Below, piece after piece: positions 30,981-42,532 of a stretch of 64,000 nt of DNA (its first letter is position 1; the number at the start of each line of letters is the position of its first letter). The position numbers were made by a program, and so were the translations under genes. The DNA is from Lasiosphaeris hirsuta. Taxonomy: Eukaryota > Ascomycota > Sordariomycetes > Sordariales > Lasiosphaeriaceae. Under the pieces are notes generated by a model. That model was not told where the DNA came from and did not search any database. It was given only the letters and a program-made list of their open reading frames with translations. Where the stretch lies: the NCBI GenBank assembly GCA_030549175.1, contig JAUKUA010000004.1:5022001-5086000 (forward strand), read 5' to 3'.

Positions 30981-31218
30981 GTTGGCATGATGTTGTGGGT
31001 TCTGAGCATTTGCAAGCTGAACCAAGCTGCTTCCCCACCAGGCTCCAGGCACAACACCACACCTTTAATCCCCAGCTTAGGTCGAGCGCTACGAGGCGCC
31101 AGGGAAGAGGTCCTGTTGGCTGCAATCTCTGCCAATCAGCTCAACAATTCACGCAAGCCCGCCGCACCCCGCACCCCACCCCCCCAAGCCCTCCCGGGTG
31201 CACACAAATGAGTACAAC

Positions 31219-31389
31219 TTTGTTTGTTAGCGTGGGACTTTAAAAGCTCGTCATAAAAATGGGAAAAGCCTTGGGAAAAGCCTTATGAAGTACAAAACAT
31301 GGCTTTTTTAAAGTTCTGGAAGGCCTTTCCAGGGCTGCAATATGACCTCCCTTTGGGACTTGAGGGAAGGTCACGCGCTAACAAACAAA
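31219..31389. mobile_element. MITE-like element with 14-bp terminal inverted repeats
   Basis: The left end TTTGTTTGTTAGCG (31219-31232) and right end CGCTAACAAACAAA (31376-31389) are perfect inverted repeats of 14 bp enclosing a 171-bp non-coding element. The interior has a GGGAAAAGCCTT direct repeat. A related end is found at 9657-9725. No clear target duplication was seen, so the true ends may lie a few bases further out. Confidence 0.7.
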
Positions 31390-31654
31390 CCAGGGTTGGA
31401 TTGCACATTGTTGTCTTGCTGTCAGAGTTCAGTCAGAGTGACCATGTAGGCTAATAAAGACCACGGCAGCCCGGAGATCTCAAGTCAAATGCTCCATCAG
31501 AGTGTGAAAGTACCGTCATATTGGCTGCGCCAAGTGAGCCATTAACATCAATTCTACCGCCATGCCGTTCTATCTTGAGTATTTTGTCCAATAACACATT
31601 TTCCCACCCCATAAACTCCATTTCCCTGGTCCCCCTAGCGCCCACGCTGCCCAC

Positions 31655-33087
31655 CTACACCATATCCCCGGGATGACTCGTAATCGTAACCCTCTTCTGC
31701 CCCGGGCCCTTCTGGCCGGCGTAGTACTCGTCCTGCCAGCTCGACGCGACCAAATTCTTCTCACTCCCGTCCCGACTCGACGACTTGATCTCGTCCTCGC
31801 CGCCCACCAGCACCGGCACGCTGCGCATCTCAAACGACCGCTCGACCTGGATGGCGTTGCGCGTGCTCGACCGCAGCGCGCTGCCGTTGGCTCTGCTCGC
31901 GCTCGACTTGTTGGGGTGTCCGTCCTTGCCAGCGGACCGCGTGGCGTAGGCGGCGCCCTTGGTGCGTCCGTAGAGCGATGATAGAAGCACCGTGGGGAAG
32001 GCCTTGACGAACAGCGGTTTTATGGCCGGGATTGAGGCGCAGATGATGGCCGTGTTGATCTCGATGCAGGACCAGATGGCGATGCTGACGCCCATGACTG
32101 CGGGGTGTTAGAACCCTGGGGATAAAAGGGGGAGGGGGACAATACCGGATTGCTCGGCCTCGGGCGCGATGGCGATCATGTAGAGCGACTGCAGGCGGAT
32201 GATGCTGGTGACGACGGCGAGGGTGCCGACGCAAAAGAGGCCCATGAGGATGATCTTTTGCTTCTTAGGGATCTGCAACCGCCAGAGCAGCGGCACGGGC
32301 ACCACGATGAGGATCAGGTCGGTCGCGATGTTGATGCCGGCGTTCGAGAAGGTCAAGGCGCCCTTGTTCAGACACACGCCCTGCGCGCCCGCGATGGCCA
32401 GCCAGTAGACCTCGATGGGCCAGCACGTCATGATTGAGCTGAACAAGGTCCACAGCCCGTACACGGCCAGGAAGACAAAGTAGGTGCGGAAGAAGCGCTG
32501 CATCTTGGGCGTGCGCAGCACGCGGCAGCACTGCACCGTGATGGAGAGCTTGCACAGGATCAGCGCCAGGTTGTAGACTGGGATCGTGGCCCACAGTGCC
32601 TGCAGGAAGCCAGGCACCTCGGGGAAGGTGAGTTGCCGTCCGAGTCCAACCTTGATTTCTGTTGGTTTTGTCAGTCTGTCTGTGTTGTGAGATACTATAG
32701 AATGGGTTTGTCCTACGCAGCATGATGATGATCAGGAACCCTATCGAGGCAAGCTATTCATTCACCCCCGTCAGCATGTTGCTTTGAACGTCCAACAAAA
32801 GGGCAAAGATCAGCGATCTTCGCCATCCCCAACATGGTGGGCCTGCAATCGAGATCGACAACTCAATCTTGATGACATCTAGATGTCGTGCAGAGCGGAG
32901 GCGGGGCGAAGGAGACAAAAAAGGGGCTGACCATGGATAACGCCATAAAGGCATCGTCAACACCAAAGTTCTTGACGAGAAATAACCTCGTGCCAAGACG
33001 CATGCACACGACAATAAAGGCAAGGCTGGTAAAGATGCAGTCGGTGACGACGGCCGGCATGGCCAGCGGGGCGGTGTTCAATACCAT
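31655..33087 (-). CDS. Fungal rhodopsin-domain-like integral membrane protein
   Basis: Four exons: 32932-33087, 32717-32753, 32146-32658 and 31655-32097 (382 aa; phases agree). The 37-nt second exon restores the family motif VDDAFMALSM-LASIGFLIIIML and joins to QIKVGLGRQLTF. Downstream are further family blocks: ALWATIPVYNLALILCKLSI, RTYFVFLAVYGLWTLFSSI, CWPIEVYW, NIATDLILIVVPVPLLWRL, KQKIILMGLFCVGTLAVVTS and IWSCIEINTAIICASIPAIK. This is the seven-helix rhodopsin-like family common in ascomycetes. These proteins lack proof of retinal binding and may act as receptors or scaffolds in the plasma membrane. The cytoplasmic tail of about 110 residues is Ser/Lys-rich. A paralog-like gene lies at 42533-44014. 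Confidence 0.88.
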
Positions 33088-34439
33088 GTTTGCGTGTGTG
33101 CTCGTGAGGGCATCAACGTAGCACCGACGGCAATGTTGAAAATGACGAGGCGACTTTTGTTCAAGACATCAACCAGACAGAATATGCACAGCATGAGAGA
33201 AACGAGGGACAGATAAAGTGGCACCCGCCGTCAACAAAACAGAACAAGACCAAGGGGCGGGATGGGCCAGACGGGAGGGATGCGGCGGGTGGGTGCACTC
33301 GGCGGGTCTTATACCGACCTGTACCGGTACCGAGTGTCTGGAAAATGAGCGTAAAAATGGAATGGTGAAGTCTGTGGGGGATGGCTAGATGCCGGGGCGT
33401 GATCTTCAAGAGACAATGGACGCTGCAGATCATGGCCCGACGCCGGCTTCGCAATGCCACTCCCTCCTCGTTACCATCTGCCCGGCTCGCCATGTGCCCT
33501 CCTTTTTTTTTTTTTTTTTCTCTTCTCCATGTCTTCAGCACACAGGCCATCGCGTTATCACGTCACTCGTCGAGGCAGAGAGTCCTGCAATCAGACGCGC
33601 TACCAGCCGGCCATTGCTAAGGTACGACGGCCGTCTGCCGTTCTCCCGTTTCCTCTGCAGGGATCACCGCTGCAGACATGACACAGGGCCAGAGTTCAGA
33701 ATCAACGATGCTGAGGAAGGGCAGAAGAAGACACCTTTGAGGACAGGATCCATGCAGGCTGTAGTTACTGCACGGGTGGACTCCTTATCAGAGGACAGTA
33801 TTGGCTCCTTGACGCCAAGCGGCCGTGCGCTGTGCCTGGATATCGGCGACCTTGGGTTGCCCAGTCGGCTGGGACCGGGGACTGGACCGGAGGGCCAGGG
33901 CTGACCAGTGCAAGACAGCATGCTGCATCGCAAGGAATATCCTTGGCGAGTTGGTTTACACGCGATTTGTCAAGGGCTCCTACGATTTCTCGCAGGGGTG
34001 TCCCCGGTTCGGCCAACAACAGACGACCTCCCCCGCCAACGGGAGGAAAAGAAGAAAAACAGAAACAGAGGGCTACATGCAGTCGCTTAGCACAACCAAA
34101 AAAGGAGCCCAGAGACGTTCCCCAAAGTGGCTCTTTGTCTCATGCGCGCATGTGGCGTCAGGACGCGGCAGGTCCTTGGGAAATTGTAGGCGGGCGTTTC
34201 ATCATGCAGCCAACGAGAGGGCGGCGTTACGACGCCGATAGTACGACCCTCTGCAACTCGGCAGTTGGATGCGATGCGGCACAGTCCGTTTCGAACCTCC
34301 ACTGAAATGGTGCTGTGCGACGGGAATGTGGGAGGCAATGTCCCGGAGGACGGTTGGGGCTGTTCGAGGCCAGATAATGATGGGCTTACATGTGACTGTT
34401 TCTGTTCCATCTGACCCTCGATCTCGAAAACCCTCGATC
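33088..34439. other. Intergenic
   Basis: No gene supported. Open frames up to 157 codons at 33825-34305 overlap each other in different frames, as expected for GC-rich non-coding DNA. A 19-base T run lies near 33506-33524. Confidence 0.4.
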
Positions 34440-35870
34440 TCAAACCCGGGACGAGTAAAGGTTCTCCTCCTTTTCCAGAGGGGCATCGATATGCATGTTG
34501 AACTCCTTGCTAGGATCCTCGATAAAGACGGCAAACTAGAACAAGGTAAAAAAGTACCAATCGCAGCAAAAGCAACAAAACAGGCTGCCGTGATCCACAC
34601 ATGCTTGAATCCAGTGGAAATGGTCGCCAGCAGGGCGGTATCAGCACCAGCGCCGACAACCTGCGGAGTGGCACCGGGAATCTTGAAGAGGGACTCATTG
34701 GCGTGTGAAGTCAGCGCTTCAATGAACGGCCCCAGCGAGCTTGGTGGTAGGCCGAGGGGGAGAATGGCTGCGGCAATGTTATCGCCGACGTGGCTCATTG
34801 CACCGGTGAAGAGGGCGTTGTCTGGAAGGTCAGTTTTACGAGCAAAGCGATGGGACTCGGGCTTCAACTTACAGATAGCGAGTCCAACCGACCCACCCAC
34901 AGCGAGCGGACGCCAATCACCAAGCCAGGAGTGATGGCAATCAACTCGGGGAGCGTCGACAGCTGGCCGACGTGTGCGGATCCGACCAGGGGAACGGATT
35001 CCTGCTTCACGCAAGCCCAACACAAAACAACAACACGCCCTCGGTGCCAGCAGACCATACCCGCTCCAATCCAGCCGGCCCAACCGCTCCCTCACCCCGC
35101 CCTCCTCCCTCGGCGGCGGACGGTACAGCAGCGCACACGACAGCGCCGCGAAGCCGTACGACCCGGTGCCAACATTCCAAACGTTCCTCCACCCATCATG
35201 CGCCACATCCGCGGCCCGCACGAACCCGCCCGAGACAAGCAGAGCCGTGATACCGCCCAGCGCATTGGCAATCAGATCAGCCGCCTGGCCCCACGAGCGG
35301 TAGCGGCGGGGCACGACCTCGGACGAGACGGCATGCAGCAAGGGCTGGACGCCGTAGCTGGCGTCGGTGACGGCGAAGCCAGCGATGGCCCATCCCCATA
35401 GAGGACGCGCGGGCGATGGTAATCGACCCGGCGGCGCCGAGCGCAGTGAGCATGATGAGAAACCAGCGGTGGCCAAAGAGGGTCGCAGCTTGGGAGACGA
35501 TGGGCGAGAGGATAGCCGTGGCGACGGCGATGGAGGTGGCTAGCCAGACGGAGCTGGTTGAGGTTTTGGGGGGGGGTGAGGTTATGGTGTTGGTGAGCTA
35601 GGGGGGTGGTTGGTTAGTTTGATCATTGTCATTTTCAGGATTGCAGAGGAAGACTTACGGCGCCGGCGCCGACGACATTGTAGATTCGGACAAAGTAGAT
35701 GACGCACACGGACAGGACGGCGAGGAAGGTCTTGGCGTGGAGTTACGGCGGCGGGCCGTCGGTGCTGGTGCTGGCGCCGTCGACGCTGACGGCGTCAACG
35801 CGCAGTGTCTGAGCCGGCTTCTTGTGGTCAAGACAGAGCAATGGAAAAGTGGTGATGGATTGGTGGTGTT
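34440..35870 (-). pseudogene. Broken TRI12-type major facilitator (MFS) efflux pump
   Basis: On the minus strand, blocks of a 14-helix TRI12-like transporter appear in order but in different frames. FLAVLSVCVIYFVRIYNVVG follows an in-frame TAA. Then come SVWLATSIAVATAILSPIVS, FLIMLTALGAAG (next exon), AIAGFAVTDASYGVQPLLHA, EVVPRRYRSWGQAADL and LGRLDWSGYGLL. After a large gap come LFTGAMSHVGDN, GLPPSSLGPFIEAL, GFKHVWITAACFVAFAAIG and, in a third frame, EDPSKEFNMHIDAPLEKEEN. One extra G in the ATGGGGATGGGC stretch near 35390 shifts the frame, and the central helices are missing. The frameshifts, stop and deletion make it non-functional. When intact, such pumps export toxins or drugs. Confidence 0.8.
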
Positions 35871-38623
35871 GTGGGCCAGGAATTCCTGGCCCTGCAACGG
35901 CTATCTAGGTGTGGCCCAAAGGCGCTAGCTAGGCGAGGTGGCGTGTGCACCAACACTTCTTCTCTTCGTGGGAGGCCGAGCCGGGTGACTAGCTTCGGGG
36001 TTGGGTCTGGGACGCCATGATGCGGTGTGTGGTGTCCGGCCGAAGAAAAACTGCCGGTTTGGGGAGTAACACAAGAGTGAGAAACAGGGGAAGGTGAGGC
36101 GGCTTACAGCCTGGGGCGGAACTGCCGAGTAAAATGACTCTGCAGGTGCACCAAAGACGGACTCAGGGGAGGGGCCTGAGAGCAAAGTAAATAAAAGACT
36201 AAACCTGCCTCAACCCAACGAGACCAAATCCTTTCAACTACTGCCCCCCGCCTCAAGGTGCTGTTGAACCAATATTAATACAGAGTAAAATGCCCAATCT
36301 CTCGCTCCCGGCTGTCGTCTGCCCAAAAAAAAAAAAAAAAAAAAAAAAGGTTGTGGTAACGGGCAGTCTCCGTCTGCGCTAGCGGGGAGGGCGGCAAGAC
36401 GGGATCGAGAATTGCAGGGGACGATAGCGTGGTGTGACCGGGATCGCTTCCGCTAGGCCCCTGGACCTGGTAAAGGGGAGTAAACAGTTGGAGTTGTCGC
36501 ATTGGCCAAGCAGGGGAGAGACGGGACTTGGTCGATCGATCTAGCGAGAAAGAGGCCACTAACAAGACGGACCTGACCGGGGGGGGGGGGGGTGTGCCTG
36601 GGGAGACCAGCCTCTCAAACACGCTGACCGTACGATACTACTTTGTGCCATTTTGTCCAAAGGATTCTGGAAGCTCGGTTTTTTTGCGCAAAGCACAAAC
36701 GACGTTACACGACCCAAGTGTCAACCGAGAAAACAGCCGCCTATGCCGCAGTGATACAATGCGGCAGATTTTGGCGTGTAAGTGGCGACTCGGGATACTC
36801 GAGGCATTCGAGACATTTGCACCGCAATTTCAGAACCAGATGCGCAGAATGCCCACGCCGTGTGAATTCGCATCACAAACCCCATGGCGGCCTTGCTGGG
36901 CCGGGCAAGCGAGGCGTCGATAAGAGTGTGTGCCACCGCGATTGATGTTTTCAATATCTTGAGCTGCGGTCCTGTCGGCATTTTCTCTCATCCGATCTCT
37001 TGGGCAGACATTGGGTCAAACCGCACTGCCTGCAGACTTGACATGTGGCGCTGCTATTGGCGTTGCCAGCTCAGTGGTAAACAGAAAAAGGCGGGTGTCT
37101 CAGGCTTGGGAACGAAGCTCGGTGCCACAGACAGATCACAGGCACAACCCCAGTTCTAGCCGACGAAAGTACCTCGTACCCCTTTCTTTCTCATTTTTAA
37201 CTAGGTCGTCTGCCTTTCGGCGGTGAACTGTGTTAGTTGGACCCTTACCGATGGTCTGGGTCCGCTTTTGTCACTTGCCGCCGCCCCCTTGCCGCCTTCA
37301 AAGTACTCAATCAAGACACTTATTTGAGAGTGAGTTGCCCTGGGACCCAGTGCGATCGTGGTCACTGATGGGATGGGGCTCTTTGATGGACCCCTGGAAC
37401 TCAGAGCATTGACGCTAGGTTCATTGTGAGCAAGGGGGGGAATCCTGTTTTTTTACCGGTGCCCTCGCCAACCACCCATTTCCTTCACCGACAAGCTGAT
37501 TGGACAAACAAATAGCAGCAGCATATGTGAATTTGACCTCCAAAGACCCCCTCTGCGCTTGCTGAACTGGGCCTGTTGACCGGGATGTGCTAGTAGCGTC
37601 AGGTTGTTGATATTCTGGTGAAGTCCTTGCTGTTGTCTCTCTGCTTTTTGGCTTTCCGCTTTCCGACACGCGCTTCAAGAGCTGAAATTCAAGTCTTCCT
37701 CCTCCCGGAGTCTCACGAGTACAGCCTCATGTTCCTCTTTTGTGATACTAGCTGAAGAACCAGTGGCCTTTGCGGTTTCACCGGAGGCTATGACCTCGGC
37801 CTCGACCTCCTCGACGGCCAATAGAACAGCGGTAGGTGTGCTTCCTTCCCTTTTGCCCGCTTCGGCTTTTTAGTCGAAACCCTGGCGACCGTGATACGGG
37901 TAAACTATCGATGGATTAGACAAATAGATAAGTAGATAGATAAGAGGATGAATGGGCAGTGAATGGCTTCCTCACGGCCCTAGCGCCCACCTGGGCCTAC
38001 ATCTTGCGCCTGGCCGGGAGCCATTCCTAACCTCCTCCTCTTCGTCACCCAATTTACGCTACTTTACGGAATATAGCACAATTGCCAGTATTTGCGTGAC
38101 TTGAGTCAGGGTCGCCAGATAACCCTATTAGACAGATTTGGCACAAGGCACTGTCTCAAAGCCGAGGAATGGCCCAGCATGTATTGAACTGTGGGCATAC
38201 CTTGAACTGAGCCATCGCATACTAGCAATATAAACCCACATTGGTTTTTTTAGAACTGGTACTCCTAATAACGTGATTGGGGGATGGGGTTGATTGGGTC
38301 TGGCAGATCTTCAGGTGCAATGGCCACTCACTGATATGCCTCGGGTAGTACAATACATGCAGAGTTTGCTTTCATCAGCGGCAGGCTCAATACCTGGGTA
38401 CTACCAATCATAAAATGTCGGGCAGCAATGGCACTTCACACACGATGCGGGGTTTTGTGTTGAAAGTCAACATTCACCAGGGACCAGGGGCAACCTCGAC
38501 GACCGTGACCAGCCCCAGCCTCGACGGCAGGGGGGACACTACGAATAGACAGTCAAATAGCCCTACATTCGCCGCTTCCTTCTTAAATACCTAGGTGCTA
38601 CTTCCGCTGTCTGCCCCCTCCCC
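35871..38623. other. Intergenic, 2.75 kb without a gene
   Basis: No convincing coding sequence. It contains an A24 run (about 36326-36349), a G12 run (about 36581-36592) and a GATA-type microsatellite around 37920-37945. Short frames at 36275-36622, 36884-37159 and 37421-37678 show no motif. The last 300 bp are the upstream region of the gasdermin-like gene. Confidence 0.45.
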
Positions 38624-39448
38624 ATGGCCCCCCCGAAAACCTACCTCCTCCCCTCGACCTTCGACATTCCCTCCATCCCGCTCGGCAACCTCCTCGCGAA
38701 CCCCTACACCCCCCTCCGCGCGCTGGCCGTCCTTCCGGCCGACCACCACCCGCCGACCACGACGACGGTTCAGACGAACCTCTCCATCACCCGCACCGCG
38801 GGCCGCAGCGCCTCGGCCACCCTCTCGGCGCAGCTGCTGGGCCTGGTGGGTCTCAGGTTCAGCGCCGAGATCTCGACCACAACATCGACGACGTACTCGG
38901 CGGCGCGGGTCACGACGCAAAGCTTCGCGGGGGACCCCGATGAGGCCGTCATATACAAGGCTGTTACCGAGAGTCTGCGCGCAAGCAGGGTGCTAGGGGT
39001 TTGGGGCGGGAAGTTGTTCCTGGTGGTCGGGGTCAAGGTTGCCGAGGGGTTTACCGTCGCGCGGGAGACGGGGGTGCGGAAGGGCGTCGGGTTGGGTGGT
39101 GATGGGCCGGCGGTTCCTGGCGTGGATGTTGGCGGCGAAGTAGCTGGGCTCAGCGAGAGAGGGGAGACGGACGAGTACGGGGTCGAGGGGGAGGTGGTAA
39201 TTGGGTACCGGGTGCTTGTGATCAGGCGGAAGGGGTGGAAAGGGGAGGCTATGGAGTTGGAGGAATACAGGACGAGGAATGAGGGGAGGATGCTTGGTGA
39301 TGATAGCGATGGCGGAGAGGAGGAGCCTGGGGTTGATGCTACGGAGCTCCTGGCCGAGGACCTTGATATGGAAAATGAGGATATGTCTGTGAAGAGGTTT
39401 ATAGTCGACAGTGAAGAAGGCCAGGCCGTCGTTCTTAGCGTGGCATGA
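38624..39448 (+). CDS. Gasdermin-like pore-forming cell-death protein (HET-Q1/RCD-1 type)
   Basis: Single exon, 274 aa. The N-terminal 215 residues follow the pattern of fungal gasdermin-like proteins: TYLLPSTFDIPSIPLGNLL, a VQTNLSITRTAG strand, SAQLLGLVGLRFSAEIS, VLGVWGGKLFLVVGVKVAEG, ARETGVRKGVGLG and IGYRVLVIRRKGW. The last 50-60 residues are an acidic tail (DDSDGGEEEPG, EDLDMENED) ending in RFIVDSEEGQAVVLSVA. In HET-Q1, the Podospora homologue, a protease removes a C-terminal piece of about 5 kDa and the freed N-terminal part makes membrane pores that kill the cell. Length and layout fit that scheme. It converges with the protease gene 92 bp downstream. The cleavage site cannot be read from sequence alone. 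Assignment rests on pattern and context. Confidence 0.75.
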   Translation: MAPPKTYLLPSTFDIPSIPLGNLLANPYTPLRALAVLPADHHPPTTTTVQTNLSITRTAGRSASATLSAQLLGLVGLRFSAEISTTTSTTYSAARVTTQSFAGDPDEAVIYKAVTESLRASRVLGVWGGKLFLVVGVKVAEGFTVARETGVRKGVGLGGDGPAVPGVDVGGEVAGLSERGETDEYGVEGEVVIGYRVLVIRRKGWKGEAMELEEYRTRNEGRMLGDDSDGGEEEPGVDATELLAEDLDMENEDMSVKRFIVDSEEGQAVVLSVA

Positions 39449-39540
39449 TATGGAAGCAGCAATCTAGGGAATAGGGGGGGGGGGGGGGCGAGGAAGAACG
39501 CTATATTCAAAATTTGTCTGTTTCACACTCATTATCGCTA

Positions 39541-41255
39541 TTACCGTCTCTCTGGGTGTCTCGCGAGCGCGGATACCAATCTCGCCGTCTGTACGTCCTC
39601 GCTTAGTTTGAAAAAGATGAAGGGCGCAACATAGTACCTTCTGTCTCCCGCGTGGATGCCAATTTCTGTCAAGTTCCCGGTTAGAGAACAAAACAAGGTT
39701 GGAAGCAGACTCGGAGTTATGGTCGTAGTACCTTTGAACATCTCAAATACCCCCCGGCGGGTGCGCATCAGTCTCAGATCCTCTGAGGTAAAATCCTTTG
39801 GGTTTGCTACCGCGTATTCGAGCAGCATGACGGCTATTGCGGTGGCGATGATAGTTGCAATAGAACAGCCTGACATAGACCGGGCCACGCCCTTCCCCGG
39901 CCAATCCGAAACAACATCAACGCCCAAGGTGCCGAAAACAGCTTCATCAGAGCAAAGGGGCGGGTTATACTTTAACTCAAACGCGCCGTATCGGTTAGTA
40001 GCTCTGACTGAGATGACCGGCGCTCCCAGACTGGCCGGGAACATCTCATTGCTGTTGAATCCTTTGTTGTTGGCTGCTGCGAAGAATGTGATAGCGCCTC
40101 CCTTACTGTAAACTGCATCTGCAATAGCGTTCCGGATCGCCTCGACTGGGTAGGAGAAGCCAAAGGGCAGTGAGACAAAGTCAACCTTCCACTCTTTGGC
40201 GGCGATGCGAATTGCCTCGGCTATAGCACTTTTGGCTGGTTCACCAAGGATTCGACTGTTCTCTGCCACACGCGCTACATAGATGTCGGCGGGGCACCTA
40301 AGCTGCAGGAGAAGAGCTAGAAGGTGTGTCCCGTGGCCGTCGGTATCAACTGGGTGAGAAGAGCCCCCAACCAAGTCTTTCCATTCCTTGATGCGACTAG
40401 AGCGGCCGGGGGGAGCGAAGGCCGGCACGCTCTCATCGTATCCAGTGTCCAGGATGGCGATCTTCCATGGGATAACATTCGGTACCGATTTTGCCTTGTT
40501 CTGGAGTGTAAGGCTTAGCATGGTCATGCCTTTGAGCCATGCGTCAGGTTCCATGACTGCTGGGATCGGCGTTTCGTCAATCGTGACCTGTGTTGGAGAT
40601 CTGGGCCGGGATGTTGGAGATAAGGCCGCCTGTTCAAATTGATCCAGCTCGGAATCCAACCCTCGGTGCTCTGAGCTCGGGTCGGGGACTGGGGTTTCCT
40701 TTAACTCCAAATGATCCTCATAGCTAATTTTCGAACAGTAGCCAAAGGCTAAAAAGATGGCATCGAAGTCAATATTGGCTTCCGAAAGTGCGCTGGGTGC
40801 GAGATCTTCAAGGGCGGAGAGCCTTTGTTTCCCCTCTTGGCCATCATTCTCCGCTTCTCTCCGGGCCAGGGCAATATTGTCCAAAATGGGAGTAACCGGA
40901 AGCCGTCTCGTACTAAAAGCCGACTAAGATACGTTAGGGAGATTTCGAAGCGGATGGCAGCTCTACTTACTGTGGTGTTATGTTTGGCGGCGTGTTTGGC
41001 TCCGGAGTCTGGGAGAGGGAGACTCGACAAGGCCGTCTCCAGTTGGAGGAGGATGTCTTCCAGAGAGGGGGCATGTTCGATACGGCGTTTTCCAGCGTCG
41101 GAAATTTCCAAAGATTTCTTTGCAAATATACGCAGCCAGCCGCCGAGACTGCTGAGTTTGGTATTTGTCTTTTCCTTGGGGATTTTATTGACCTGGTCTG
41201 AGAGCCATAGGAAAGTGTTGCGGGCGAGAGTGAAAAGAGGGTACTGCTCCTCCAT
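39541..41255 (-). CDS. Subtilisin-like serine protease (S8), HET-Q2-like partner of the gasdermin
   Basis: Three exons, 40971-41255, 39732-40923 and 39541-39665, give 533 aa (introns 47 and 66 bp, phases agree). The catalytic triad is complete: Asp in KIAILDTG (about 254), His in DGHGTH (about 292) and Ser in SGCSIAT (about 449), with the oxyanion Asn in FFAAANNKG (about 380). The 200-residue N-terminal part is helical (YPLFTLARNTFLWLSDQVN, SLEDILLQLETALSSLP) followed by an acidic linker. It looks like a regulatory or sensor region; there is no signal peptide, so the protease is cytosolic. The ATG at 41255 is the first in frame, but coding-like sequence (SAAWQLKILDLYAK) continues upstream of it, so a 5' exon may be missing. 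It is convergent with the gasdermin-like gene. Confidence 0.88.
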
Positions 41256-42532
41256 CTTTGCATAGAGGTCCAAGATCTTGAGCTGCCAAGCTGCCGAAGT
41301 TGAGTTTCGGCCGTTGTCTCTAGTCCGGCAGGAGCCAAAGATGGGCGAGGACACAGGCTATTTGTGAAGGACGGGAAGGCTAGTACGGGACCGAGCGGTG
41401 GTCAATCCGATAGATGCGTAATTTTTGCGTTTCGATCACTATGAGAGCCATGAGGGGCGAGGAGGGGAATCAGAAAAGGAGCCAAGGGAGGAGGAAGCCG
41501 GGAGGCGCCTTGCCTCATTGTGGCGTTGAAGTTGGCTTAGGCCGGCAGGCCGGTGGGTCGTAACTACCTGCCATGAACCTTGAACAGCAAGACCCGAACA
41601 GCGCGCGTCTCTGGATTGAAAGCTCGCTCAGAAGCAGAGCGTGCGGGCGACGCCGTTATCAATGTCCTTGCTCTCTTGGAGAGGCTGCTCGTGCGCTGCC
41701 TGTTTCGAACCCACGCGCGTCGACCTCGAGGGCCACTCCGACGCTCATCTCCGAACACAGCACGGCGATACTATTTCAGAGGGCCAGATACCCGTTTTCC
41801 TGCACATGTCTACCCAGACAGCGACGCCATCCCTCTTCTCCTGTCCCGACCAAGAAATGCACCCCGAGGGCTAGTTCCTAGTTTATGCCTACAACAAGTG
41901 ACGTGTCCACCTTTCTGATAATAGGAATCACATGTGATTCCTTGGACCCCCCTTTCCAGAGCAGCTTCGGGGAATAAATGGAACTAGGTTTGCCCCTAAA
42001 CCCGTCATGATCTACCGGAACGCCAAAAGCATTGGGAAGGGACGGCACATCCATTTGCTTGAGAGATGGGCAATGAATAAGGCGGTACGCCGGCGTTGAG
42101 CCACCGAACAAATCACAGCATAAACAAGCCCTCCAAGTATTCTCTGTTCGGATTCCCGGACTTGGTGTAACCACCTTTCGTGTAGGCTATATAGGTGAAG
42201 TAGCTAATCGAGGGGACAGTAGTTGTAGAGATGTGAGTGGTTTTGAAGCACGCGGGCCGTTTGGTATTTTCACTTTCTTTCTTTATTTCACATTATATAC
42301 TTGGTTCCCTCCCCTCCCTCCCCCCCGCACACACATCTGTCATATGTGTCACAACAGGAGGTATGGCATTCTTCTAATACAAAATCAAAGGTATCTCCCA
42401 AAGCTTGCGCTCGCGTGGTATATCCGCCAAACGCCGCCCCATCAACGCCACTCCCTGGAACTTAAAGCCACAACCAGCAAACCAAGCAGCCAAACAAGAA
42501 ATGAGACAAACAAGAAGAAAAAATGACAACCA
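41256..42532. other. Intergenic between two divergent-side genes
   Basis: The first 100 bp probably still belong to the protease gene (coding-like, no ATG). Beyond that, frames on both strands at 41564-41918 and 41878-42174 overlap and lack motifs. Confidence 0.4.

Noticed and set aside
33825..34305. Two overlapping plus-strand frames of 138 and 157 codons
   Set aside because: Neither shows motifs; they overlap each other in different frames and lie between two well-supported minus-strand genes.
38770..39510. 246-codon frame antisense to the gasdermin-like gene
   Set aside because: Ser/Pro/Thr-rich mirror of the real coding strand, with no family resemblance.
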